Assembly: GCF_963259705.1 (NCBI RefSeq)
Contig: NC_081849.1
Coordinates: forward strand, 53,416,093 to 53,480,092
Direction of reading: 5' to 3'
Source of the DNA: Myotis daubentonii
Lineage: Eukaryota > Chordata > Mammalia > Chiroptera > Vespertilionidae
DNA length: 64,000 nt
Positions 20,051 through 30,948 of the stretch are shown here, in pieces; the first letter of the stretch is position 1, and each line of letters begins with the position of its first letter. The position numbers were made by a program, and so were the translations under genes. The notes beneath the pieces were generated by a model. The model did no database searches. It was not told where the DNA came from and was given only the letters and a program-made list of their open reading frames with translations.

Positions 20051-23015
20051 CAGACAATCTCAACAACAAATAAACTCATGATGAAATCATACAACCAAAG
20101 GCCCCTTGTCATTTTTCATGAGATGGAGTGTTTCTGCATATTCAATCATCAACTTTGCATTGCTGAGCTAGGCACCAAGAGAAAGAAAAAATAAAGAAAT
20201 AAAAGACATGCTTCTTATCAGTAAAAAGGCACAAAAACATTGGTTATCCTTAGCACATAGGCAGGGGGAAAATGACTAGAAATGTTTCCAAAGCAATGCC
20301 TAAATAGATCACACATAAGCACATGTAATCACAATAATCACAACAGAAATGCATGATGAATATCTCATCATAATGAAATGGCATCACAAAAGCAAGGTTT
20401 CCTAAAAAGTGGGTTAGACCAGGTTTTAAAGGTGTGGCAGAGGAGGAAGAGGGAGAGTCAGCAGCAACAGCCTGCTCCTCTCTCCTGACGGTTGTGGCAG
20501 GTTTATCTCAGGTTCAGAATGCACAATGGGTCCCCTAAAGTCTAAATCTTCACAGTCCTGTTACTGGATACCGTTTTCCTCCATGCCACGTTGCCTGAGC
20601 ACTTCATTCATTACTCATCGTCCATGGGTACAAACAGCTCTGAAGGGTTCCTTCAAAGCAAAGCCGAGAAATGCAAGTGCCATTCATCTTCTGCCCGTGC
20701 TCTCCAAACTCTCTTGAAGAAAATTATTTCATTTTGGAATTTCTCATAGAGAAACTAAAATTTGAAGATTTAAGGGCCTTGAGGGCTAGTTGTGGGAACC
20801 CAGAGCTAGGGAGTTCAGCAAGAAGAAAATGAAAGTATGAGAAAGAGAGAAGAATTTGTAATGAAAAGAAGCGGAACAGAGGACTTACATCAAAAGTTCA
20901 AGGCAGAATCCTACATGCCAAAATTTCTAAACTTTAAGAACTTTATAAACTTATTTCCTTACGAGATTCTTTCTATTTAAAGGTGTCCGAGAACGGACAG
21001 TTCCTTGCGGCCTCCCACTTCTGCTCATCTTTCACTGCACCTTTTGCAAAGTAAAAAGCTGACGGTCAGAATACATGGTTTCAACTGCTGCTGCTCTGGG
21101 CTTTGATTTGGGGAGAAGGAGGTCCTGGTACCTGGCCTTTGGCTTTGTAGACTGGATTATATGCAGCTCTTCTGACCTTCTATTTTGTAGCAGTGGGAAG
21201 CCATATATTTTCTCCTCCCGTTTCTTGGTCAATTTTTGTCTAGTTGTTCTGACATCTCAATATGTGGCTCATGGGAACATTTTAGTAACTAGTAGATAAA
21301 TCTCTACTAAAATCTGAACAAATTAAGAACCACAACTTTTCAAGAATATTGACCCAATATCTATCTACCTCTTCTCTTTTTTTATTCTCCCTCCCCAGTC
21401 TAAATACACTGTGCTTTTCCTAAACCACTGAGAAGTTACAGAATTTTTCAATTCTACCTGCTGGGGAAGTATAAGGAAATGATGCCCTCTTATTTTTATA
21501 GCTTTGCAGGCAGTCAAGAAATTCTGATTCACCCAAAAACAGTCAATAAAATTAAGCCAGCTTTCCTATATCCCTCATGTTTGTGCCATGTCTGCTTTCT
21601 CAGTCACTAAAAGGACTTAGGCAGCTGTCCAGAGAAAACACACGAGTATTTTCCCACAAACACCAATTACTACCCTGAATATTATAGTTAAGTCTGTTAG
21701 TAAACAGAAGGACATCACTCCTCATTCAGGAAATGGCCTTGTTTCATTTTCTTCCCTAAGAGAGATGCTATATTTCCATTATTTGGTGGGGAAACAGAAA
21801 TTAGAGTTCTTTTAAAGTTGTATAGGACTGACATTTTGCAACAGAGGGATGAAACTCAGAAATATAGCAGGACCTATCTCTTCCTCAAGGATATATCTCC
21901 TATCATAAAATAGTCTAGATATCACTATTTAATGAGGGGATAAATGATAGCATTAGTAGACAGATAATAATTCTGGGTGATGGTACTCTCTAAGTTGACA
22001 ATCAAAAGATTAATTAAAATAGCTATCATCACATCAAAGGAACCAGTGACAATGGCTTCTGCTTAGCATTATGTGCTTTTATATTCATTACAAAATTAAT
22101 AAGGAATTGTAAATTAGACATACACACACAGTCCATGGAATTGTGGCATTGAAAGCTATCTGAGAGATTATCGATTATCTACTGCCATCTTTAGATAGAA
22201 CTAGAATGCTTAGTCTTTCATTGAAAACTGAATAAGATTTAATAAGAAAAATATTAGCTAAAGATGATATGGTAGATTGTATTATTGTCAGTTATTTATG
22301 CCCTCTTTCACTGTAATATAATTATATATATCTGCCTCAATAGGATTAGTCTTGGTTAAATGACTCGCGTTGGTCATTAGGATGTGAGTATATGACATAT
22401 ACCATGTTCAAGCAGAACATTTATTATAAACTCATGGTTTGACATGGCATGATTAAAAAACTGATTAAAAATAATATATCTATAATAGTACTCATTATTT
22501 TCCTGCTCAATACCAACAAATGGAAATGACATTCTTTTAAGGACAGCAGCCCAGAAATAACATGTTTCTTCACATGTTGGTGAGGAGGCATGCTCCTCTC
22601 ATGGGGCATATGGATTCCAATGGATGGCTTAAGCATTGAAAAGAGCATCTATTCTCAGGAGCTATACCCCCCAAAGGGAAATATGTGAAATTACATTGCA
22701 TTTAAATAAATATTATAATTTTTCTTCCTGCAGTAATCCTTTCTAGGGAAAAAGTGTACATCCCTGCAGTATAAAATTCGGAAATGGCCAGGTGACTTAC
22801 TTCAACCAAAGAAATGTGGATAGAAATAACAAGTGGCCTTTGCAGTTTGTGGTCCTCCTTGTCTCTTAACCTATACCATAAAACTTGAAATGCTCAAAAT
22901 AGAGATAGCTCTACACTGTCCTTGCTCAAAGGAAAGTAATAGATGACCCATGACAGACATATATTTCTTGCATGAGTGAAAAATTTGGGACTTAATCCAC
23001 TGAGAGCTGGGTGTG
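20051..23015. other. Unassigned 3-kb stretch
   Basis: The longest stretch without a recognised repeat. Two short opposing open frames (20526-20717 plus, 21032-21232 minus) lie in a region of somewhat higher GC (20450-21300), but neither resembles a protein I know. No splice framework or promoter was evident. The rest is AT-rich. Confidence 0.35.
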
Positions 23016-23235
23016 TTTTTTTTTTAATATGTTTTATTGATTTTTTACAGAGAGGAAGAGAGAGTGATAGAGAGTTAGAAACATTGATGAGAGAGAAAAA
23101 TCAATCAGCTGCTTCCTGCACACCTCCTACTGGGGATGTGCCCAAAACCAAGGTACATGCCCTTGACCGGAATTGAACCTGGGACCTTTCAGTTCACAGG
23201 CTGGCGCTCTATTCACTGAGCCAAACCAGTTAGGG
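23016..23235 (-). mobile_element. Ves SINE
   Basis: Minus-strand head CCCTAACTGGTTTGGCTCAG, B-box area GGTTCAATTCCGGTCAAGG, and a T-run (A-tail) at 23016-23025. Imperfect flanking repeats of the kind GAGAGCTGGGT / GAGAATTGGGT may be its duplication. Confidence 0.92.
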
Positions 23236-23650
23236 TGAGAATTGGGTTTTTTATTGCTATGGTATATAGTAGTCAAGCTTATCCTCGCTAATACAATGGA
23301 GCATATTCTCTCTTTGTAACCATTGATTGAAGGATTTTATAGCATCTAAGCACTCCTCTCTATATATTTTCTCTCGATTGACTTTTTAAAAGGTATTGAG
23401 AAACAGATAGTTCAAGATTACAATCTGACATGCACCTACAGTGCATCTACCCCAAATGTTCATTGTAATGTTGATTTTACTTTTAACAAATAGCCAATGT
23501 GGAGATATAATTTATATCCTCTTAGGACAAATAGGGAGCCTAACAAAGACGTTTGCCTGAATAGAATAGATAAATCAAGAAAATGCCCATATCCATCATT
23601 TTCTTTAAAAGTATTGGTAGGTAGTCCCTGGCCAAAGCAGCAGTGGGTGA

Positions 23651-23693
23651 TAGATGATAGACAGATTAGATAGATAGATACATAGATAGATAC

Positions 23694-23782
<89 letters not shown>

Positions 23783-23808
23783 CACAGATACATAGATACA
23801 TAGATATC
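23651..23808. repeat. TAGA tetranucleotide microsatellite
   Basis: Long GATA/TAGA array with occasional CATA and TGAT interruptions, about 150 bases. Translations of it in several frames give IYLS-type repeats that are not proteins. Confidence 0.97.
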
Positions 23809-23902
23809 CAGAATGCTGTTCCTAAATCAAACTAGCCTAATTTCAGTCTGGAGAGATTTAAGCAGCTATAACTGCGTATATTTTCCAACCATTTATTTTT
23901 TT

Positions 23903-23922
23903 GTTTTGTTTTGTTTTGTTTT
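23903..23922. repeat. (TTTTG)n simple repeat
   Basis: Four units of a TTTTG pentamer. A longer tract of the same motif lies at 31636-31674. Confidence 0.9.
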
Positions 23923-23974
23923 CAGTAAAATACCCATGGCTTCACATTTAAAAAGCTTCCAATTAGAAACCCAG

Positions 23975-24501
23975 TCTACACTAATAAAAGAGAAACATGG
24001 TAATTGGCGTACGACCGCTACCCTTTTCATTGGCTAATCAGCGAGATATGCAAATTAACTGTCAGCCAAGATGGCGGCCGGCAGCCAGGCAGCTTGAAAC
24101 TAACATGAGGCTTGGTTGCATCAGTGACGGAGGAAACCAACGTTCCCCGCCTGAGGCTGCAGGCTTCTGAGCGGGCAGTTTAAGAAACATTGTAACAAAT
24201 ACCCCCCCCCCCCTTCCCGGACTTCAGCCAGCAGATTCGCAACATTGTAAGCAAAGGCCAGAAACCTACTTTCAGGAGCTGCGGCCTAAGAGCTGGAGCC
24301 AAGCCTCAAGGTAAAGCTGGCCCAGAATAAAAAAAGAAAAAGAAAAAAAGGAGCGGTTGGGAACTTCAGTCACTCCCAGCCTGAAAACAGCCCTCAGCCC
24401 CTCACCCAGACTGGCCAGGCACCCCAGTGGGGACCCCCACCCTGATCCAGGACACCCTTCAGGGCAAACCAGCCGGCCCCACCCATGCACCAGGCCTCTA
24501 C
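23975..24501 (+). mobile_element. Non-autonomous Helitron with a promoter-like GC-rich insert
   Basis: Starts TCTACACTAATAAAAGAG and ends GCACCAGGCCTCTAC, a CTAG with one change, immediately before a second Helitron. Same 5' subfamily as 4205. Internal words AGCCAAGATGGCGGCCGGC (a YY1-type motif) and GACGGAGGAAACC, with a CpG-containing GC-rich stretch, are unlike the flanks and could be captured host DNA. A C12 run sits at 24202-24213. Confidence 0.8.
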
Positions 24502-25237
24502 CCTATATAGTAAAAGGGTAATATGCCTCCCGGCACCGGGATCAGCGTGACAGGGGGCAGCGCCCAAACCCCCTGATCGCCCTGCAGCTCTGTGTGTGAC
24601 AGGTGGCGGGGCCCCAATCCCCTGAGCAGCCCTGCTCTGTGCCTGATAGGGGGGAGCTCCCCAACCCCCTCCCCCCCATGGGCCCTGCTCTGTGTGTGAT
24701 GGGGCAGAGCCATAACCTCCCCATTGGCCCTGCCCTGAGTGTGAGAGTGGCGGCGGCCCAACCCCCTGATCGGCCCTGCTCTGTGGGTGATAGAGGGCGG
24801 TGCTCCAATCCCCTGATGGGCCCTGCTCTGTGTGTGACGGGGGCAGCACCCCAACCCCCTGATTGGCCCTGCTCTGTGCGTGACAGGGGGTGGCGCCGCA
24901 ACCTCCCCATCGACCCTGCCTTGAGTGTGACAGGGATCGGTGCCCCAACCCCCCAATTGGCCCTACCCTGAGCATGACTGAGGGTGGCATCACAACCTCC
25001 CAATCTGCCCTGCTCTGTGCATGACGGGGCGGCGCCCCAACTCCCCAATCGGCCCTGCTCTGAGCCCGACCAGGGGCTGCACCTAGGGATTGGGCCTGCC
25101 CTTTGCCACCTGGGAGCAGGCCTAAGCCAGCAGGTCGTTATCTCCTGAGGGGTCCCAGACTGCGAGAGGGCACAGGCCAGGCTGAGGGACCACCCCTCCC
25201 CCCCGAGTGCACAAATTTTTGTGCACTGGGCCTCTAG
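24502..25237 (+). mobile_element. Non-autonomous Helitron carrying a minisatellite
   Basis: Starts CCTATATAGTAAAAGGGTAA, directly abutting the previous element, and ends in the GTGCACAAATTTTTGTGCAC hairpin and GGGCCTCTAG before T. Its 3' portion (GGCACAGGCCAGGCTGAGGG) matches the 3' pieces at 262 and 60960. The interior is a tandem array (listed separately). Confidence 0.88.
24545..25080. repeat. 46-bp minisatellite, about 11 units
   Basis: The word CCCTGCTCTGTG..TGAC recurs with the start of CCCTGC/CCCTAC at 24821, 24867, 24914, 24961, 25008 and 25053, a period of 45-47 bases. Each unit is CCCTGCTCTGTGTGTGAC then GGGGGCAGCACCCCAACC then CCCTGATTGG. Units differ by substitutions. Long open frames through it on both strands result from the repetition. 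Confidence 0.9.
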
Positions 25238-27868
25238 TATAAAATAAGCCAATATAAAATTATTCATATTTCTAGATATATAAGACTATTTATAAACCAG
25301 TAAAATAAAACACCTACTGCTGCTGATGATCTTGATTTTAAAGTAGTTGATCTAGAAGCTGTCTCTCTTCCAAGATGATATATCAGAGTAATTTTCTTTA
25401 TTAAGGCCACCCCTAAGTTATGATGCTAAAATCAAGCCATTTTATTATGACAGAATGCCTGGCTAACTCTTCACTCTTGAAGATGGAAATTCTTCCAGAT
25501 TCTGGCCAATGACCTTTGTTCCCAGGAGTGACTGACAGCAAGTACCTTCCCTAGTCATCCTAACTTTACTGGGAATGTGTCTACCTTTCCTTTGTTGGAC
25601 CCTTGGGGAGTGTAAAGTTGTAGCTTTCTGGTAAAGCCATCTAAATGACATGCCTATAATATCTGCCCTTCCCTTTGCTCCTTTCCTATTAAATAACTAG
25701 CTAATTGTAACGGTATCACAAGTAGCACATGTTTTAGATTGAACAACTTTTATTTCAATGTGTTTATAATTTAGAGAAAATAAAGGGCTGTTCTGTATCC
25801 AATGAGGCATTGTCCTACCCACAGAACTAGTAAAAGTAAACAAGTTAACAAGATTGGAACTCAGCATTTCATAATTGCCTTTAAATACTCGTGGTGCGGC
25901 AAGTCTTTCCAAGGTGGCATTTAGCTATTGGTGACTGCATTTCACCATCATTCTGCTTATTTCTAAACATATTAATTTCAGTTTGACATTTGCTTTATGA
26001 ACATTTGATTCTCAGATGTAAGAAAAAAGCTTAACTAGGAGAATAGATAGGCAAAATTAAAGGTTATTTATGTAATCACTAACATAGTGATGTTTAAGAC
26101 TCTTGGAACTGCTGTGAAATTTTAGGGTTATGATATCATGCCATACACTTTGAAAAATTAATTTAAATTAGTTTGAAAGTGGATACTTTTGTATCTACTG
26201 AAAATTTCATTAACAATAGATATATGGGGTGATAATCAAAGAAATAGCAGCACACCAGAAAGCTGTCTACAGAGGTTAAAATTGTCGGTTTTTTAATATC
26301 CTCAGTAAAGAACTAAAGGTAATAACTATCAAATTAATCAAATATACAAATATTAAGAAAGGATGATAATAAAGTCATTAGAAAAGAATTATAAGTTCTT
26401 AAAAGTTAAATATCAGAATAGATTAATTTTTAAATGGCAAAGATCTGGAAAATAGATACAGCCATTAGAAATATAGAGAGGGTAAAAAGGATGTAGAAAG
26501 CAATAATATAAATAAATAAATCTATAATATTATATGAAAAATCTTCAATATTATCTGGATAGATGCTCTATTATCACTGGGCAGGTTAAGACCTTCTTCA
26601 TCTGTATAAGGTAATGACGATTTTTCAACAATTATTACATAGATGAAGAATAATATAAGAACTCTAAACCACACCTTGTTCTTTTGGTACTATGGCATCA
26701 AAACTAGTGTACAAGATTTTCGAAGTCTGGTAGGGAAAACACCAATGATTTAATACTTGAGGCAGACACATCAACCATATGAGTCTTCTATTCCATATAC
26801 TACATTCAACCCCTAATGAATCTTGGCCATTCCAAATCACCCACTTTTTACTGATTCTCAGAACTTCTATGGAAAGTAGGACTATAAGCTGACTCTTCCT
26901 AACCTAACTGAAAAGTATGGCTACAAAAGAGCCAAGGCCACTATAATCTAACATATTCCCTCAAAATGGTACATAGTGTATCAGCTTTCCTTATTGTGCG
27001 GAGTCTCTGTCCGCTAGAGAGAGACAAAAGGAATTCTCAGAGACTCTGCTTTGAATGTATAAACAGAAGCACCAAGGTCTGGACCACCACAGTTCTGGAA
27101 TCTGTTCTTGGCAAAGTATCTGAATGTGTTGACTAGCAGCTAATCACCATCCGAGTTTACCAGGACGGCAGCACGGAGTTAAAGTTCATGAACCCAATGT
27201 GGCCATAAGGTGTCTTCTGGAGGCCCCTGAAAGTGTCACTGGGGCAGCCTTGTTCTAAATTAGAGCAGAAAGGTAAATTTCAAAATATGTAAATGGCCTT
27301 TTCTTTGAGGCTTAATGGGAGCAATTAAGAAATGACACATCCCATCAAGAGGGCCAATGCCTTTCTGATTTTTAAATCTGGAGGACAAAGAGGAGCAACT
27401 CTCAGACTGAGAGACAACTGTCTGAAAGATGATCAGATCATGTTCCAACCATTATTATAGGCAAGAGTCAAGGGTGATAAGGGCAAAAAAACAAAACTGA
27501 AATTCTGCCTGGATAAACCCTTTTTCAGTTTTTTCCGGATAACAGAAACAGACAGTCTTAAAAGGTTAATGCTAATGACATTCCCCATTGAAAATGACCT
27601 TAAGTGTCCCCTCTGCCCAGCTGCTTCCCTTTGGGATAATCATAATGGATAGCTATTCCCTGTGATAAATAAATGGGAAATTACTAAAACAATTTGCAAC
27701 AAGCAGATATTTATAACATAGAAACACAAGAAAGGAAAGGAAATGATATTTCAAAGGCATTCTAAGTAGTAATCTTGCAGTTTTCAAGTTGAAAGGTATG
27801 TTTTAGCACAAAAAACTTGAACTGCAAAGACAATCCAATCTAAGATCATGTTACCTTCCTTCAAAATT
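25238..27868. other. Unassigned 2.6-kb stretch
   Basis: Mostly AT-rich. 26985-27250 has balanced composition and a broken reading frame (see findings). 26400-26560 has an L1-like AATGGCAAAGATCTGGAAAA word but cannot be placed. No gene is supported. Confidence 0.35.
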
Positions 27869-27876
27869 CTTCCATG

Positions 27877-28119
27877 TTGCCCTAGCTGTTTTGGTTCAGT
27901 GAATAAAGTGTTAGTGAAGGGTCCTGGGTTCAATTTCAGTCAAGGGCATGTATATCCATTGCAGACTCCTTCCCAGCCTGGGCCCTGGTCAGGGCGTGCA
28001 GGAGGCAACCAATTGATGTGTTTCTCTCACATTAATGTTTCTCTCGGTCGTTACCTCTCTCCCCCACTCTCTCTAAAATCAATGGAAAAAATATCTTTGA
28101 TTGAAAATTTTAAAAAAAA
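27877..28119 (+). mobile_element. Ves SINE
   Basis: TTGCCCTAGCTGTTTTGGTT head, GGTTCAATTTCAGTCAAGGG B-box area, AATTGATGTGTTTCTCTCAC body and A-rich tail, flanked by TCTTCCAT at 27869-27876 and 28120-28127. Head more diverged than in the young copies. Confidence 0.88.
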
Positions 28120-28694
28120 TCTTCCATTGGTGATATTCCAGCTTAGTGATTTTCATCAGCACACTTTGAAATTAACATTTTAATATCTAATATTTCCAAT
28201 GTACCAAGGCCAAGTCAGTCATGGATCTGTTATTTCTCAATGAAATAGCAGGAATAGGTTGTAAATAGCCATATTTCAAAGATTGTACAAGAAAATAAGA
28301 TGATTCTATAAGATGGCTCATTGTTACTTGGAAAATTATCATGAGTTTTCTTTCTGGAGCTGAGTAAAACTTCTATAACTTTTCTGCCATATTTTTCTTT
28401 AACTGTATGTCTCTTTTTGTATTGTCTACCCAGTACTTAACGTTTCATAAATATTTTAAGAATGTTTTCTGAATGAACAAGCTAGAAGAGTCTTGTGCTC
28501 TGGAACACATCCTCTGATCTTCTATTTCTGTATTAACACTCTTCTCTTTCCTGACCCCACCTGCCACCCCAGCTATTGCCCCACCTTTCTCCTCCTTGTT
28601 ACATTCCCTCCTAAAAAAACTAATTTATAGTTCCTGTCATCACTTTGTTACTTAAACTTATTCTTCCAATTAAAAAAGATTTTCATGGCCTAGG
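28120..28694. other. Unassigned sequence, possible L2 end
   Basis: 28380-28485 (GTATTGTCTACCCAGTACTT, TTCATAAATATTTTAAGAAT) weakly recalls an L2 3' end. The rest is unassigned. Confidence 0.3.
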
Positions 28695-28906
28695 CAGTGG
28701 TCGGCAAACTCATTAGTCAACAGAGCCAAATATCAACAGTACTTCTTCAAAATAAACTCGCCCTGGCCGAAATCTGACTTCTGCGCAAGGACCATGAAGT
28801 TTCAATCGCACTGTATGTGCGCCCGCGTGTGGTATTTTGTGGAAGAGCCACACTCAAGGGGCCAAAGAGCCGCATGTGGCTTGTGAGCCGCAGTTTGCTG
28901 ACCACA
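28695..28906 (+). mobile_element. Bat nhAT non-autonomous DNA transposon
   Basis: The left end CAGTGGTCGGCAAACTC and right end GCAGTTTGCTGACCACAG are inverted repeats. Between them are AACAGAGCCAAATATCAACA, GAGCCACACTCAAGGGGCC and AAAGAGCCGCATGTGGCTTG, a layout I recognise from vespertilionid hAT MITEs. The left flank GGCCTAGG and the right flank GGCCTACA (after a small terminal change) look like an eroded 8-bp duplication. Confidence 0.88.
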
Positions 28907-28949
28907 GGCCTACAGAATATGTCATATATGTAAATAAAACACAAATAGA

Positions 28950-29202
28950 CCCCTAGCCAGGTTTGCTCAGTGGTTAGAGTGTCAGTCCACAGACTGAAGG
29001 GTCATGGGTTTGATGCCAGTCAAGGACATATACTTTGGTTGCAGGCTGGATTCCAGGCCCCAGTGTGTGGGAGGCAACCAATAGATGTGTCTCTCACATC
29101 AATGTTTCTCTCTGTCTCTCCTCCTCCCTTCTACTCTTTCTAAAAATCAATGGAAAAAATATCCTTGGGTGAGGATTAGCAAAAAATAAAATAAAATAAA
29201 GA
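28950..29202 (+). mobile_element. Ves SINE
   Basis: CCCCTAGCCAGGTTTGCTCA head, GGGTTTGATGCCAGTCAAGG, CAATAGATGTGTCTCTCACA and AAAATCAATGGAAAAAATAT followed by an AAAAT-rich tail. Confidence 0.9.
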
Positions 29203-30160
29203 AACAAAAAGGAAAGCACCTCACTTACCATTAAGATAGCAGCTCTGGAGAAAAAAATATATGAATTCAATAAAGTTGAGTTTATAAATCATTTTTTGAA
29301 ATAAATGTCTCTGACTAAAGTAAATTTGTTTTCCAATTCAAAGGATCATTTTCACAGGCAAGAAGCAGACATGGAAGCTGCACCTATATGAACACATTAA
29401 TATTTGTTGTGTGCAACAATTCAAGTAACTTCAAAATTAAGAGAAAATACATGATTTGAGTTTAGAAGCAAAACCAAATATTTATAATTAACCAAGTCAA
29501 CAAAAGGAACACATTCCAGAGAGTTCAGCAGCCAAGTGTGCTTAAAAGCAGGCCCTGCCAGTACCTCCAATAAAATGCCACACCCTTTTTCTTTTCCACT
29601 CTAGCAATTAAAAGAACAATAGAAAGAAATCAAGTTACTTGTAATAGGAAAATGTAAATGAGAAAAAAATCAAGAAGATTGAATACAATAGGCAACAGAG
29701 CATTCAGAAGATTAAGTAAGAAGGAAGAAAATCAATCTGAAAGTCTAAAACCAAGATTCAAATTAGCATCACCTACCTTGAAAAAACATCTCTTTATATT
29801 TATACAATTTGAATGTAAAGATGAACTCAAACATAAGCTGGAGGTATTTGTAGCAAACTCGCCCTCTTCTCATTGCTTAGAGTAGCAAAAACCAATTCTA
29901 AATGATAGCTCATCAATATAAGATTTCTGAAGAAGACAGGCCAAAAAATAAAAACATAATCTAATTTCTCATAAACTGTAAAGATTAAGTGATATTTCCA
30001 TGTCTTAGAGGAAAAAATAATTAACTGGGAGTATAGATTTAAGAGACACAGGAAAATATAAAATACTTTCAAACTGCTCTCTATTAAATTAAGAGAGATA
30101 ATCTTTCCAAAAAATATAATCATACTATTTGCCCCAAACAGATCAAAGTCTTGAATAATG
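29203..30160. other. Unassigned AT-rich sequence
   Basis: Short frames only; no repeat I can name. Confidence 0.3.
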
Positions 30161-30174
30161 AAAGTAGCTCTTAC

Positions 30175-30934
30175 GGCTCTAGCTGGTTTGGCTCAGTGGA
30201 TAGATCATCCGCCTGTGGACTGAAGGGTCCCGGGTTTGATTCCGGTCAAAGGCACATGCCTGGGTTTTGGGATTGATCCCCAGTAGGGGGCATTCAGGAG
30301 GCAGCCGATCGATGATTTGCTCTCATCACTGATGTATCTCTCTCTCCCCCTCTCCCTTTCTCTTTGAAATCAACCTATCTATAGAAAAGCCTAAGCGACC
30401 AAACAACAGGAACGACCAGAATGAACAGAACTAGTTGACCAGTCACTATGGTGTGCACTGACCACCACAGGGCAGATGCTCAATGCGGGAACTGTCCCCT
30501 CGTGGTCAGTATGCTCCCACAGCGGGAGCACCACTCAGCTGACCAACCAGTCCTGTCGCTCATTCCCTCAGTAGTCCTGCAGGTCCAATCTCCAGAGAAC
30601 AGGCCAGGCACCAACGGACCAGTGCCGCCTGCAGGATCCCAACAGCGCTGCCAGCCTCTTGGAAGTTGGCCTCGGGCACCGCGGCCACTTCCCCTCTCCA
30701 GACGCTCCGCAAGGAAGAAAGAATATAAAAGTGGTCGACAGGTTGCTCCCGACAAACGGCAGGGATGTCAGAGGTACTGATCCGGATCCCAGGCTGCCAA
30801 GGGCATCCCACTGCCTGCCCATAGGGCCAATTGAATGCCGGCTCCCCACCCTACCCCCTTCAGGACCCCACCCGTGCACAAATTTGTGCAGCGGGCCTCC
30901 AGTACAAATATATTGTAAAAACGAAAAAGGAAAA
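30175..30934 (+). mobile_element. Ves SINE with a Helitron in its tail
   Basis: The SINE body (GGCTCTAGCTGGTTTGGCTC, GGGTTTGATTCCGGTCAAAG, CGATGATTTGCTCTCATCAC) runs to 30377. The Helitron occupies 30378-30902, and the A-rich SINE tail resumes to 30934. Flanking 14-mers AAAGTAGCTCTTAC (30161-30174) and AAAGTAGGTCTTAC (30935-30948) differ at one position and enclose both, showing that the Helitron entered an existing SINE. Confidence 0.92.
30378..30902 (+). mobile_element. Non-autonomous Helitron inside a Ves SINE
   Basis: Starts TCTATAGAAAAGCCTAAGCG after A and ends GGGCCTCCAG (CTAG with one change) before T, with the hairpin GTGCACAAATTTGTGCA. CAGTCACTATGGTGTGCACT and ACTGACCACCACAGGGCAGA join it to the 4570/53394/56075 subfamily. 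Complementary words GACCACCACAGGG and CCCCTCGTGGTC form a possible internal stem. Open frames on both strands are GC-driven. Confidence 0.88.
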
Positions 30935-30948
30935 AAAGTAGGTCTTAC

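Noticed and set aside
23460..23801. Hydrophobic 113-codon frame with IYLS repeats, membrane-protein-like.
   Set aside because: It is a translation of a TAGA microsatellite.
24545..25080. Regularly spaced repeats resembling a CRISPR array.
   Set aside because: Units are adjacent and diverged without unique spacers, in a vertebrate Helitron; this is a minisatellite.
24394..25267. Long minus-strand open frames (152-241 codons) and a 122-codon plus-strand frame.
   Set aside because: They run through the 46-bp minisatellite of a Helitron. The proteins are periodic and open in several frames at once, as expected from GC-rich repeats.
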